DNA of 64,000 nucleotides from Nigrospora sphaerica (Eukaryota; Ascomycota; Sordariomycetes; Amphisphaeriales; Apiosporaceae): NCBI GenBank assembly GCA_018287875.1, contig JAGVVL010000025.1, forward strand, positions 1 through 64,000. Reading direction: 5' to 3'. This document shows positions 29,860 through 41,311 of this stretch, in pieces. The notes beneath the pieces were generated by a model. That model saw nothing but the letters and a program-made list of their open reading frames with translations. It was not told the DNA's origin and made no database searches. The position numbers were made by a program, and so were the translations under genes. Position 1 is the first letter of the stretch; every line of letters begins with the position of its first letter.

Positions 29860-30685
29860 GACGATGGCTCAGCCTGGTGGGAGGGCGACAACGAATGGTC
29901 GTTAAACATTTCACTGAAGCTGGGCTGCGCGAACCACGAGGACGGATACCCAAGTCGCTCGAGATTATTGAGGGATTCATGACCAGTGTCGAGAGTCGCC
30001 ACGTCAACTTTTCTTGTATCTAACATCTTACCCCGACGTGCACATGTGACACAATGGGCAGCCACACAAAGTTCGACGTTCTTGGCCTATTGCGGCAATG
30101 TTGTTATCTTGAGGAATTGTATTCCGGTCGGGGTTATGGGTGGCAGTACATGACAGAACCGTGAATTTTGGAGACAACAGTATTGAGACTTCTAGCTGGG
30201 TCTTCGCAGCAGTATTCAGAACATCGTTGGGATCGAGTAGGTTGCTTCCATTGATACTTGTTTGATATGTGTAATTGAGCAAAAAGCTAGTAACCTGCCA
30301 CCGCTCACGGTGGTCAAGTAAGTAGCCTCTGGCTATATCTTTCCCGGCTTTACATTCTCAGGGTGAGGCCACCGCCAGAACGGCACACAAGAATTTCAAA
30401 AGCGCGTAATTACGGGATTAACGCTCCAAGCAGTCCGTTGGCCCGACTGCCACCATTGAAGCTGCCGTTGCCAAGGTGGCACCGTCAGCGCTAAGCCCCT
30501 GCCAAGCCACGACACGAGGGTACCAAGGCGGAATCTCGGCAGGAGCTGGGACGATGAGTATTCATATCCGCATTGCCACGTTCTATAAGTGCAGTCAACA
30601 CATCTGTGCCATGACTAGGAGGTGGTGCTATTCTCCAGCCTCCGCTGCATATGCAGGTACATACGTCGACGCCAGACACTCACCC
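29860..30685. other. Intergenic region upstream of the beta-propeller gene
   Basis: About 820 bp, no repeats shared with the window. Short frames on both strands lack motifs. In-frame codons continue upstream of the chosen start at 30686 to 30476 but look like 5'UTR. Confidence 0.35.
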
Positions 30686-32347
30686 ATGAATGATCACGAA
30701 GCATCTTCCGGTGTGCGACCGCCACGCTATCTGCCCCAAGGTCCCGCGGCCACAGGGGAGACTCTGTCACTGTGCAGCAAAAAAGAAGGGCAATCCCCAG
30801 CAGCGACGTCGCAGCCACTCGATGACGGGAGCGATCAAGACATCACTGCCCTTCCTCCGACGGGAAAGACGCCGAAGAAGCGGACACGGGCCAAACGAAT
30901 CATCGCCGCATCGTTAGTGCTTCTCGCCATCGTCATCGCAGCAACCGTCGGTGGCGCCTATGCCAGCGTTCAACAACGCCGCGCCCAGGTTGAAACAGAG
31001 CAGAGCAGCTCCTTGGGACCCACCCGTCCATTTGATGATGACGACCAAAAAGACGAAGAAGACGATCCTAGCAAAACGGGGCCGCAGCCAGATTCGAGCG
31101 GGCCCCCAGTCCTAGCAACGGCCGTCGGCTTCAACCGCACAATGGAGAGCGACAATGCCGATCTTTCTCATACGAAGGATGCTCTGAGTAAAAACTGGAT
31201 CTGGCATTTGAGTGCCGACGGGTACCTCTCCAGGAAAGTGACTAGGAATGAAACTGACAGCCCGGTAACCATGAAACACAGGCCGGGGAACGAAACTGAG
31301 TCAGTGTGGTTTACAAACAAATCGAGACGCTTTCTTACGGCTCCGTTAGTCGCCTTCCTACCGAGACATCCCGGTAATCTAGCCTTTGCTTTCGCCCTCG
31401 AAGCTTCGACAGGAGCAATGTTGTACTCTATCCGCGACGTATCTGGGTGGGAGACGGGCGACAATACCTGGCATAGCTTAGGTGGCAAGTTCACCTATCC
31501 ACCAACTGTTCTGTCAAACGAGATCCACGGCGCAGAGGTCCACGCAGTGACCGAGAGCGGGCAACTGTGGCGTCGCACGACGCCACATTGGGACCAGAAA
31601 CCGATATGGAACGACTGGGAATACATAGGCGACGGCTTTACGGGCGAGGTCAACGCCCATTATCTATACAGCTTCGGCTACCAACGTACGGTTCGCGCTG
31701 CCGCTGTGCGAAATGGCACGTATCAAGTCCTGAACGCAACCTTGACATCCGAACCCTGGAAGAATGACTGGGAAGACTACGGCCGCCCGTCGCCCTGCAC
31801 CGGGCCACTTGGGGTTCCGAAGCTGGTTTCATCAGCTCACGAACACATCGAACTCATCGCAGAGTGCGGGGGAAAGCTATGGCACAAGTTTGTCACGACG
31901 ACATTAGACGCGGGGTGGAACCTCTTCGAGCCCCCCGGCGGCGAGGACCTCGTGCACGACAGCAATTCGCTGATGCTGTTTACGTCCTGGAGAAACGACG
32001 AACCTAGGTCCAGGCCGCCGTACCTCGTTTCGCATACTCACGACCACTGCTTCTACTCCACCCTTGGGGAATATAGATCAAGCTGGGCAGACCCAGGGAG
32101 AAATTTTCAATGGGGCCCTTGGCGGAAGCTGTGGTGCCAAACCGAAGGGCAGAAGAAGCTCGCCACCACCATGGCGTGCGACCAATGGGTAGGGAGGTGC
32201 GACATGTATCGCGAGGACGCTAACGGGCGTATTCTGCATTCTATAGACCGACCTGTGGTCTCGACGGGGGACCCCTTTATCCCTCACATGGCGCCTTCAA
32301 TGGAGGAGCTTAGCTGGAAGCCCCTCGAAGGCCGCGTGGGGGAGTAA
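30686..32347 (+). CDS. Single-pass membrane protein with extracellular beta-propeller (fucose-lectin-like) domain
   Basis: 553 residues from the ATG at 30686. This start gives the usual short, disordered cytosolic tail (residues 1-70, Pro/Ser/Gln-rich) before a basic stretch (KKRTRAKR) and one membrane helix (about 72-96, IIAASLVLLAIVIAATVGGAYA), so it is a type II topology. An acidic linker follows (DDDDQKDEEDD). From about residue 130 to the end are repeated Trp/Tyr/Gly segments (WIWHLSADGYL, HAVTESGQLWRR, WNDWEYIGDGF, WKNDWEDYG, LWHKFVTT) with several N-glycosylation sites (NRT, NET, NKS, NGT, NAT). This is the look of the six-bladed fungal fucose-specific-lectin-like propellers. Ligand binding is inferred. 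An upstream in-frame ATG at 30476 is less likely. Confidence 0.65.
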   Translation: MNDHEASSGVRPPRYLPQGPAATGETLSLCSKKEGQSPAATSQPLDDGSDQDITALPPTGKTPKKRTRAKRIIAASLVLLAIVIAATVGGAYASVQQRRAQVETEQSSSLGPTRPFDDDDQKDEEDDPSKTGPQPDSSGPPVLATAVGFNRTMESDNADLSHTKDALSKNWIWHLSADGYLSRKVTRNETDSPVTMKHRPGNETESVWFTNKSRRFLTAPLVAFLPRHPGNLAFAFALEASTGAMLYSIRDVSGWETGDNTWHSLGGKFTYPPTVLSNEIHGAEVHAVTESGQLWRRTTPHWDQKPIWNDWEYIGDGFTGEVNAHYLYSFGYQRTVRAAAVRNGTYQVLNATLTSEPWKNDWEDYGRPSPCTGPLGVPKLVSSAHEHIELIAECGGKLWHKFVTTTLDAGWNLFEPPGGEDLVHDSNSLMLFTSWRNDEPRSRPPYLVSHTHDHCFYSTLGEYRSSWADPGRNFQWGPWRKLWCQTEGQKKLATTMACDQWVGRCDMYREDANGRILHSIDRPVVSTGDPFIPHMAPSMEELSWKPLEGRVGE

Positions 32348-33243
32348 TCCCAGTAATGCAGCATTTACTTTTTAGAGAGTACCGAAAACTTATTATTTTA
32401 GCTAGTTGATGCTGTATACAAACGGTATTCCGTGGGATATTAATGGAGGTGACATGGACATCATATTCAGCTACCGGACAAGCCGTTCGATAACAGTCCT
32501 ATCTAGTCACCCAAGGCCGCCGTTGACTGTTTTCGCGACTTTACTGGCTTCTCTCCATATGCCCCACCTCGACCCTGATTATAGAGGCTAATAGAGTACT
32601 GTTCGTTTTAACCTAGAAGAGCTTATTAATTAATAGCCGTACTTCCTTATGGCTATAGAAGCGTAGCGCAACGATGAAGCTTGAGATATGGGGGGGGGGG
32701 CGCTATGTTAAATCTAATACTATCTTGCCACGCTGCGGACGGCTCAGGTGTGGAGATCTAAGCGACCTGGAGAGCATGGAACTCTCTGTCACGTGGCATT
32801 TAGGACGTGAGAACAGCAGGGGTCTCCCTATGTACATTTCTTTTGTATAGAACTAGCTTAGGATCTTCCCCCTTAAAATGAGGAGATTTGATCATTCAAT
32901 CACTCTCTTATGTACCCATACCTTCGGTATCCAGCAAGCGTCACATATCTTCCATGAAGCCCTTCCGGCGATACAGTGACAGATGATCACGGTGAGTAAT
33001 ACCGCCACATGATTTCCATCTGTTGGAATACAACTCGGTCTGGACCCTCGAGCACACACGCTTATGAGGGCAAACACCCTCACGCATGTATATGTATGGG
33101 ATTCTCCTCCCTCCTCCGGCTCATATCTCTTGATCTCTCTTCAATCAATCAGCCAGTCTCTCATCCCTCACATTCGTTCAACACCATCACCCACTCAAGG
33201 CTGGTGGTGCGTCTAAGGACGCTGCCGTGGCAAAAGGAGCGTT
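32348..33243. other. Intergenic region with a long G run
   Basis: About 0.9 kb with no supported gene. It contains a run of eleven or more G at about 32690 and short frames of 60-100 codons without motifs. Confidence 0.4.
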
Positions 33244-33805
33244 TCATCCTCGGCCCTCCCATAACTCGGCGGCACCCTCCAGATCGTCGACGTTCAGCAG
33301 GTCCGCCCTAGCGTCTCAGAGGGTGCCCCAGCACGCGTTTCTGGTCCCGATGGGCCAGGCGGGTTGACCCCAGTAGCGGACCTCGATGCTCTTGGCGTGG
33401 GCCGTCTCAATTTGGCTCTTGAGGAGGGCCAGTTGCATGTCGTTAAAGGTCTGGCCCCTAATCTCGCCACATTGCGCGGCGAAGTTGGTGCCCGCAATGC
33501 GCGACACGTCGGCCGTGATGTTGCTGGTAAAGAGACCAAGCGCCAGCAGCGGACCGTCCCAGAAGAAGATGCGCGGTTCCGGGGCGCCCTGTACAAAGTC
33601 CAGCGGCGTGTTACGAGTGCCGATGATGGTGACGGTGCCGCGGCGCACATTACTGCCAGTAGTGGTGGTCAGGAAGCCGGCATCGCGTAGGGGGGCCAGG
33701 GCCTCGACTACGTAAGGCCACGTCTCGTGGCAGTCGGTTTTAACGTCGACGAAGAGGTATAGCGCCTGGTCGGAGACTGTGTCGTAAACACATTTAGGGT
33801 TGGGG
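33244..33805 (-). pseudogene. AIM6-like (PLC-like phosphodiesterase fold) C-terminal fragment
   Basis: On the minus strand from 33805 the frame reads NPKCVYDTVSDQALYLFVDVK, then LRDAGFLTTTTGSNVRRGTV, IIGTRNTPL, and AHAKSIEVRYWGQPAWPIGTRN. These are the C-terminal landmarks of 'altered inheritance of mitochondria protein 6' proteins. A TGA at 33316-33318 interrupts it where a CGA is expected; the frame then resumes (LLNVDDLEGAAELW) to a stop at 33244. The upstream end looks like a 3' splice site (GCAG at 33806-33809). The N-terminal exons are absent because a LINE-B lies about 170 bp further up. The gene is therefore truncated and stopped. Confidence 0.7.
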
Positions 33806-33978
33806 CTGCTTACTCAGATCAGAAAATGCGCAATTGAAAGGCAATTGGAATGGTCTAGTTCATTTATTTATTGGTGTTTTGGTTGCTACTAGATCTATGG
33901 TTGAAGTTCTTGGCGATGAGAAGGATGGGCTTACTTTGTTGGTGGCCTAATTCTAGGGGGGGCCGAGTGGTGGGTGTT

Positions 33979-36900
33979 TATTATTATTATTATTATTATT
34001 CTTACACCTAGCGACCTGCCAAGGTCATGAGGACCCCCTGCGTATCTTAGCCTAGGAAAACCGTTCCGGGCTGACGTCCGGCCGGATGAAAAACCTAGGT
34101 TCCGCTGCGTCGCACCGCTCTAATCTGCTCTCTGACCTGCCATACCGAGATCGGGCTTAGTGTGCCCGCTTCTTAGTTAATGAGGTGGTTCGTTAGCTGG
34201 AACATGTCCAGCCTGCCCGAGCGAAGTAGCCATCTCGTGATAATTCCTGCTTTCCCTGGGGTGTCGAGCATCCTATCCCTATTTACCGCTCCTCCTAAAG
34301 CTTAGATAAGGTGCTCTCGTCTTTCTCTTTCCTGTGGGTAGAAAACGGGGATATACTAGATAGTCTCCTTACCCCGACTATAATCGTATTAGGGGCTATC
34401 GAAGCTTAGAACCGTACGCTTAAAAAGGAAGTCTCGTAGCTTAATCTTACCAGTTCTTGCTTAAACGAGGATCGAGCTTTCCGCTTTATAAAGTCCCTTA
34501 TAAAGTTAAAGGATGTGTTTATTTAACGGCATCTAATTACTACTATAGCTCGTGTTATTTGATTTTACTACCTTTATTGCTATCTTTAAAGCTAGTCTCT
34601 CTCCTTAGCCTTATATGCTAAGTCTTTAACTAGCTATTCGTTTAGCCACCTCTTATAATTGGGAGCGTTAGGGCCTTTTGTTTTACGCTAGCGAGTCGGT
34701 CTTATTAGAATCTATCTAGCTACACTGTTATATCTTGTTTAAATAAGCGAGGTGATACATAGCGATTAAAGCCTTTCTTTTAAAGCTGCCACTCTTTTAT
34801 TAAGCTATACGTTTAAGGGCGATACGTAGGCTTCTATTCCTAGTGTCGTGGCTGCTATCGCCTTAAAGGCCCTGGTGACCTTACTGAAGCACTCGGTTTA
34901 AATGTCTCCTAATGTCTTAGCCCTAATTTTCAAAATGTGATGGTGCTATTCTAAGGCTCTGTAGCCTATAGTAGACCGTATAATAGCTATGGAAACTTAG
35001 CGTGCTCGTTAAAGGGACGCGCCCTATATTAAGCCGGCTATTTAGTTTAGGGCGTAGACTTACGTCGTCATCTTCTTTGATATCGACTGGATATAGACTT
35101 CCTAGCGGAGACGTCTATCCACTTAAATGCTAAAGACGCGGCAGGAATCTTTTAGTTCCATTTCGTGACTTTTTAAAGCTATCTTCGTGTCCGGACCCTT
35201 TCATCTTCAAAAGAAGTGGACTAGGTGATATTTTTAAATTGCGAAGGTCATGCCGTAGCTAACTACCTATTCTTTATAAACCCTAAAAGCGGCTTTTAGC
35301 CGCTTATTAGTCTACTCGAGGTCTAAGCTAAAGCCTATAAGGTTTATATTGTTTATAAAGGCTATAGTAGCTATCTTTAGTACAGCGCGGAGAGCCTTAT
35401 AAAAACCGGCTATATAAAGGCAAAATAGGATAGGCGATAAGAGTAAGCCTTATAGGACACCGACTAAGACTGGGATCTTGTCCGATTCCTAGTCATCGAA
35501 GAATAGCGTCGTGGACTAGTTGAATAGAAAGCTTCAAATCTAGCTAATAGTCGATATAGGGACCCTTAACGCACGTGGGTTAATAAAGAGCCTTTTATAG
35601 TCGATGGAGTCGAAAGCGCCTAATATATCCAGCGATAAAAGGGTTACTGCGCCTTTATACTTCTAGGCTGTATAGACTAGGTCCGTTAGCAGCCGCAAAG
35701 CCGTTTCCATCGAGCGGCCCTTTGGTTTCCTATCTATTCGTTTAGTAGCAGCCCGTTCTCTTTAGTAAAGCTAGCTAGCTGTTATGCTAGCAGGCTCTTG
35801 ATCACTTTCCCTATAGTATTAAGTAAGGCGATAGGTCTCCACCCGCCGGCTTAGTAGTACTCGCTTAGCTACTTTTCTAGCTTCCAGAGGATCACGATCA
35901 CTACTTTCTAGAACACTTTAGGATGATATCCTATGCGTTAACACGCTTCCGCTAAGGAGGCTAAGACTTAGAAGAGGGGCTTTCTTAAGCACTTAAGGAA
36001 TCCGTTCGGAAGCTAGTCTAGCCTAAGCGCTTTCTACTGGCCTGCCTCATTTAAGACGTCTTGGACCTGCTCCGCTATTACCTCGCAATCGATATCGAGA
36101 GGCGGTGCAAGCCGGCTTACTATTCGGAATCCGGTCGGCATAGCTTTATGGAGAGGATAGAACCTCTCTTAGAAGGCTTCTGTTTTTTCTTTATGGCTCG
36201 TTACTTCGCCTCTCTATTTATAGAGCGCCGGGATAGCTAAGGGTAGCGGTAGTGCGGCTCCTTTAGTTCTGGCTTATCTCGTAATGTTCTAGACGCCTGC
36301 TAGCTAGCTGGAGGCCTTGTGGAGCATACTTCTTTAAGTCGCTGTTTTTACTTAGCGAATTGCCTTCTTTTCCAAGAGAGATGCTTAACGGAGGGCTCGC
36401 TGAGCTACGTCCGTCCTATTGGATAGCTATGTCCTCTATGCTCTTCTCTCTTCCTTTATGGCTTCTTTTATATCGCGGTTCTATCAAGCTTTGCCCTTCC
36501 CTTTAAAGTGGCAGATAAGAGAAACTAAGTTGGCTATCCGGGTTAGCTCCTTAGTTAACGTTTTAATGTATCTATCAATTTCTTCTAGTGTTTTAAGCAG
36601 CTCTGGCTATAATAGGTGTGTCGCCTCGGCCTTTGCTTAGTTGTAGTCGGCTATTTTTTAGCTTCGCTAAGGCCCATCTTAAGCGTTGCTTTAAGATCCG
36701 GCTACGCGTATCACCCAGGGTAGGTAATCGGATCCAGCGTACGAGGCATATCCATCATGAGCAGCTCAAAGGTTGTCCGTGGCCTACGCTAGGTCGATTA
36801 TGGTGTCCGCGCATTCTTTCTGGGTCCATGTCGGTGTTCTAGTAGGGGTGATTAGCTGGAGTCTCTAGGATTCTGTTAGTTGGAGCAGCTTATTAGCTGC

Positions 36901-37843
36901 ACTATGGGGTCGGACGTTGTATCCTTCTTAAACGGGATGGTGGACGTTAATGTCGCCCACGAGGACTGTTCGTCTTAGCTGGAGTCAGTGGTGGAGGGCT
37001 TTGATAGCTGGCAGGTCTAATCTGCTAATAGATCCTAGAGGAGGCGAGTATACGTAGATAACCGTTATAGGACCATCTAGTCGCTAGATCGTAATACGGT
37101 AATTATCGGGTTGAGACTTAAGTGTAGGAACGGCTATAAGAGCGGTGGTGGCTGCGGCTATAGCGTACGTCTTAGGAGCTTTGATTTCCTTATAGATAGC
37201 CTGCAGCGTGCTCTTAATGGCGTCGATACGTCTTTCGATACTGGTCTGAATTTTTGGTTCCTCAGCCGTCTGCGCCGTCTCTAGGACCGGGATAGCAGTT
37301 TAAGCCGCTGCGGCTATAGCTGCTATATCCGGTTCACTAGCTAGGAAGTGTAAGGGAGGAGGCGCTGGAGAGGTGCATCCGCAGGCTGGTCACCTGACCT
37401 GCGGTACAGACCCACCGGCAGCCTACTAGCGAGGAGCGGGCGCACTACTGGCGCCCGACCTGAACTTGGATTCTACAAGAATCAGTCTTGCAGTGGAATT
37501 GAGCCTGCCCTTCGCTACCCTATACCTGACGGTGCCATTGTGATTCCTTCGGATCCTTACAGGAAGCGTTTGTAGCTATTAATGGCGCTGCGTATAGCAT
37601 CTAGACCAGGTCTAGGTGCTGTGAGGCTGTGTGGCAATGGTGTTCTCGAGTCCGGAGGCGTTGGCTCGGGGGGTGGGGCGGGCTGTTGGCGGCTCCCGCC
37701 GCCTCACTTTGCCCCGAAGGTGTTAAATTAACCATTTATAGGGTATATAAGGCCCTAGGAACAGTTTCCGGGCTATCCGGTGGGCTAAAAAGTCGTGGTT
37801 GTTGAGTTATCGCCGTGTGGGGTCGGTTTCAAGAAGCTTTTTA
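33979..37843 (-). mobile_element. LINE-B, full-length ends but heavily RIP-decayed and internally deleted
   Basis: The (TAA)n tail starts at 33979 and the 5' end is at about 37843. A 13-bp duplication (AGTGGTGGGTGTT) flanks it at 33966-33978 and 37844-37856, which proves insertion by target-primed reverse transcription. Nearly every reading frame is destroyed by C-to-T and G-to-A changes relative to the 49679-54519 copy. About 1.2 kb is missing between ORF1 (near 37140) and the ORF2 endonuclease region. A solo LTR-alpha is inserted at 37349. Confidence 0.9.
37349..37561 (+). mobile_element. Solo LTR, family alpha (213 bp), inside LINE-B
   Basis: It begins TGTAAGGGAGG and ends GGATCCTTACA. 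A perfect 5-bp duplication GGAAG flanks it (37344-37348, 37562-37566). Exact removal restores the LINE-B ORF1 sequence. Confidence 0.9.
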
Positions 37844-38029
37844 AGTGGTGGGTGTTGAACTTAAGCGCTAAAATCTGACCAGAGCAGCTGCCAAGAATGT
37901 GTGGACGCTATAAAACGGGATTGGAGGCCCTGGGACCTCCTGGCCACCCTCCTGATGGCATGCGCTGCCTGCACTGCCTGTAAACTAATAGATGGTTCCT
38001 AAGTTCGAGGACTCCCATTTGGGCCCCCC

Positions 38030-38242
38030 TGTCACGGTTCAAGGAACGAAGGATCTGTTGATGACCCAAAGGTTCTATTGAGATGCGAAAACTACAGGTG
38101 AAGAGGAAAAGAAGAGGAACAGGCTCCTCTCAGTCACTGTTTGGCAGGAATATATCCAGCCAGCGGCGGTACGTACCGCCAGGCAGCGGTAAGTCGTCCA
38201 TGCGTTCCCATGCCCTTGCACCTATGTACCCATGCCGTAACA
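38030..38242 (+). mobile_element. Solo LTR, family delta (213 bp)
   Basis: TGTCACGGTTCAAGG to CCGTAACA, flanked by CCCCC on both sides. It sits inside the C-rich inner part of the E terminal repeat. Confidence 0.8.
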
Positions 38243-39152
38243 CCCCCCATATTTACGCCTCTCAAAAACTAGCCACCGAATTTCCAGCCCCTCTATTTCT
38301 TTTCATATTTACTTCAGCATATTTGCTTCAACGTATCTAAAACTTAATATCTATAACGTAGATGACAAGCGAGTGGCGCAGACAAGCGAGTGGCGCACCT
38401 TTCGGCATCTTCACGAGAAATCAATTAATTATGCAACCACAACGCCGTAAATCAATTCAAACTAATCGGAATTTAACTCTTAGGAGGTTTTTACATTTAT
38501 TTTATAAGTACGTGCATTATTACTAGTGTTTCTGTAGATACCATAACGCTGTTCGCGTGGTTACGCCCTTCTTACGCGACTACTACTTATATATGTTGCC
38601 TCTCTTAACTACGTATCTATATTCTTTTGATTTAAAAGATCTAATCCCTTACTAATCTTAAGTGTTCCTCCTTACTGTAGACGTGTTTTCTTTACTCTCC
38701 GATATTTTTTGAGGCTAGAATTCGCCTCTCGAAGTGTCTTAACCTCCGCCTATAAAAGGGCGTTCTCGTGTATTATCAATATCGCACCCTTCGCAAACTA
38801 GTCGACTGCCGATAAAATCGGTGTCGGAGAGCTTCCTTAGTGACGGCGGATTCGGCTTTAAATAAAATCGGTTTACGAAGTTGCCTTAGTCGGGTTGTGT
38901 GGCGTTTAGGAGTCTAAAGGGATAGTCGCAGCTAGGAGGCTTTCAGTCGGCGAAGGCGTCGATAACTTCATGTCGAGCTTCGAGATGACCTTGTCTAGGT
39001 TAAAAGGGACTAAACTAGCCCCACGGAATCCGGATTTAACGTTTTCGGGTGTAAAAATCTTAATAAATGCAACGTGGAAGGCAATAAAGAACTCGGCCTT
39101 TGTAATATAGTTCACATGTGCCTTTATAAACCCTTCGATTTTATAACTGTAC

Positions 39153-39482
39153 TGTTACAGGTTGGGACCTGGGAGATAGGCTCAGGCGCACCTGGCCTGA
39201 GCGTCTCACGAACCCCTCACATGTGGCTCCGAGTAGGTCTCTCCATTCGAACGCCAGGCTAGTGGTCAAGACCAGGAGGAGAGAGCTGAGCAAGCGATCC
39301 GAACGTTCCGATCCGAACGTTCCGGTCCGAACGTTCCTATCCGAACGTTCCGGTCCAGTCTCGCAAGATTTAACGAGACGCTGCGCCCGGCCTCCTGAAG
39401 ACGGTTCTCTTCTCTCTTTCCCATCTAGAAAATAAACAGCATTTGGCCCCTTTGATAGTGCTTCAAGGCTCAGCCTCTCACA
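39153..39482 (+). mobile_element. Solo LTR, family beta (330 bp)
   Basis: TGTTACAGGTTGGGACC to CTCAGCCTCTCACA, with a perfect TGTAC duplication (39148-39152, 39483-39487). It contains four tandem 14-bp units with GAACGTTC. Confidence 0.93.
39301..39350 (+). promoter_or_regulatory. Four tandem heat-shock-element-like GAACGTTC palindromes in LTR-beta
   Basis: GAACGTTC occurs at 39301, 39315, 39329 and 39343, exactly 14 bp apart. Each has the form GAAnnTTC recognised by heat-shock factors. The same array is at 44101-44150 (two of four units start AAACGTTC) and, inverted, at 61475-61524 (four intact units). Function is inferred from the motif only. Confidence 0.5.
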
Positions 39483-40572
39483 TGTACGCCTGCTTTAATA
39501 GTCCAAAATATCCAACGTTAAGAAGCTAAAGTAGATATAATAAATAAGGAGGTATTAAGACCGTAATAATGTTCTTCTCTTTATAGAAAGCCTAGAAATC
39601 GGCTAAAATATAGCTCTTATACCTATCGATAATTAATATTCGATATAAGCCCTTTATATAGACGGCAGTGTGTTTATTGAAATGCCGAATCCAGTTTAGC
39701 CCTGTCTTATTATCGGTCTATCTATTAGAGGTTAGTTTAATCACCTAGTCGCGTGGTAAGGTGCTATCGGCGTACTAGTTCGCAAGATAGTTCTTGTCCT
39801 TTATTGCTATAAATAGCGGGACGCACTAGCTATCTGCACACACGCCTTAAATTATAGTAGCCTATTCTCAATTACTAGACTGGACTTTCTTTCGTTTGCT
39901 ACTACAGTGGGCGCCTATAACAACTATAAAAGACGTGATCTGGCCTATTATAAAGCCGGTCTCGTCGAAATTGTATAGATCTTTGTTAAGGATACTGTAC
40001 ATTGCCCTTATATTACAGAAAAGCTCGAACTAAGCCGCGATCTTTTTAAGGTCCTTATAGAGAGCCCTCTAATAGTTGTATATATAAGAAAGACATGTCT
40101 TAAGTTAAGGTTGTCGCTTTACGAAGTTCGAGGCCTAGTGTATCCCGACACGTGACGTGTTGCGCTCTACAAGAATAACATTAGCTATCTCTTCCATATC
40201 AGGCATCAGGGGCACAAATCCTTGCGAATCTAAGTCCATTATATATGTGACAATCACATTCTCTTCTAGCTCCGTTAATCGAGTGCTATTAGGGCGCGTG
40301 TTTTACTGGGCGCGTGTTCCGTTTATTCTCCAACGTAGTGAGGTTTCGGAGACGTTATATGTCCTAGCCGCGGCTCTGCGGGTAAGATTGGGGTCGTTTT
40401 AAAGAGATTGGATAGCAAGAACCATCTGGCTTTCTTTCGACGCGGTCTCTATGTTTATTTGTGGTTATATAGTGTCTTAAAGTTGAATTGGCGCGATTTG
40501 GCGGTAAGTGCGCCACTCGCTTGTCTGCGCCACTCGCTTGTCATTTACGTTATTCAATTTCTTGTTATAAAG

Positions 40573-41311
40573 TGTTGGAAGTGGTGGTTTGATCGAAAAG
40601 AGGAAGCAACCCCTTTATAAGGGCTCTGATACGTGGCGGGGGTAGGTAAACAGCAATAAGGTGCGGTATCCTTGTCAAGGAGGGGTCCTGCTACCCCACC
40701 TACCTAGTTGGGATATCGCACCATAGATAGTTTCCTGCTTCGACAGCCACTTCGTGGCCAGCGGACGGTATACATCATCTTTCCCTTCACCCCAGTCTTC
40801 GCCATATCAGGCTCTTTCGATCTCGGAGGCCGTTTCTTAAGGATAAAGAAACACGGAAGAGTAGGAACTTCTCTTAAGGGGAGTAGAGAGTGAGATCTCT
40901 AAGTTGCTTGCTTGCTTCCGAGACTATGTACACGATAAGGGAAGATTTAGCCCTTATTTATACCCTTTTAACCCTTTATCCTCTTAGTAATACAAAGAGG
41001 GGACGCGTAAGTGGACGCGTAAGCAGTGACGTAGCTTAGAAGCACGTGGACGCTTATGGAACCTCGTGGGACCACGTGGAGGCTTGTAGAACCTCGTGGA
41101 AACTCGTAGAAACTTATAGAAGGTTCCAAGTAGCGTAGGCCATATATACGGGAAAAGTGGCCCTAACTTTAGGGTAGGGTGGCCCGTGCTGTCGGGTAAG
41201 GCGGCCCGAGCTTTAGGGCAGTCTCGGTTAAAGGACTAGCTTTTTGATAAGTGCATAGCTAAGTTCTTAACGAAGGATAACGGTATAGAGGTAAGCCCTA
41301 TACTTTTAACA
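40573..41311 (+). mobile_element. Solo LTR, family gamma, containing an NCT-family element
   Basis: It begins TGTTGGAAGTGG and ends ACTTTTAACA, with TAAAG duplicated at 40568-40572 and 41312-41316. Net of the insertion at 40626 it is about 551 bp. It shares TTTATAAGGGCTC (TATA-like) and the GCTTG-repeat region with the other gamma copies. Confidence 0.9.
40626..40810. mobile_element. NCT-family small TIR element (185 bp), in LTR-gamma
   Basis: It begins CTGATACGTGGCG and ends CGCCATATCAG, with GCT duplicated on each side. Removing it restores the LTR sequence. It is non-coding and includes an internal inverted repeat (GGTGCGGTATCC / GGATATCGCACC). Confidence 0.85.

Larger units (their letters stand above)
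38450..40460 (-). pseudogene. Decayed Fot1-like transposase (copy 3)
   Basis: The longest surviving frame (39115 to 38906) reads ITKAEFFIAFHVAFIKIFTP and GFRGASLVPFNLDKVISKLD, collinear with the ITKADFFPAFYKAF and GFRGAGLVPLSPESVISKLD segments of the intact transposases. Elsewhere, stops and frameshifts interrupt recognisable pieces (for example the DETG region near 39960). LTR-beta splits it at 39153. Confidence 0.8.
38356..40550 (-). mobile_element. Fot1-like transposon, copy 3: decayed relative, split by LTR-beta
   Basis: The terminal repeats start ACGTARATGACAAGCGAG and include a 17-bp unit (GACAAGCGAGTGGCGCA) twice. TA duplications lie at 38354-38355 and 40551-40552. Length minus the LTR and its 5-bp duplication is exactly 1860 bp, the same as copies 1 and 2. 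The sequence is much diverged and AT-shifted. Confidence 0.85.

Noticed and set aside
37349..37561. 213-bp repeat first taken for a MITE with TGTAAGG terminal repeats
   Set aside because: TG...CA ends with 5-bp duplications fit a solo LTR better.
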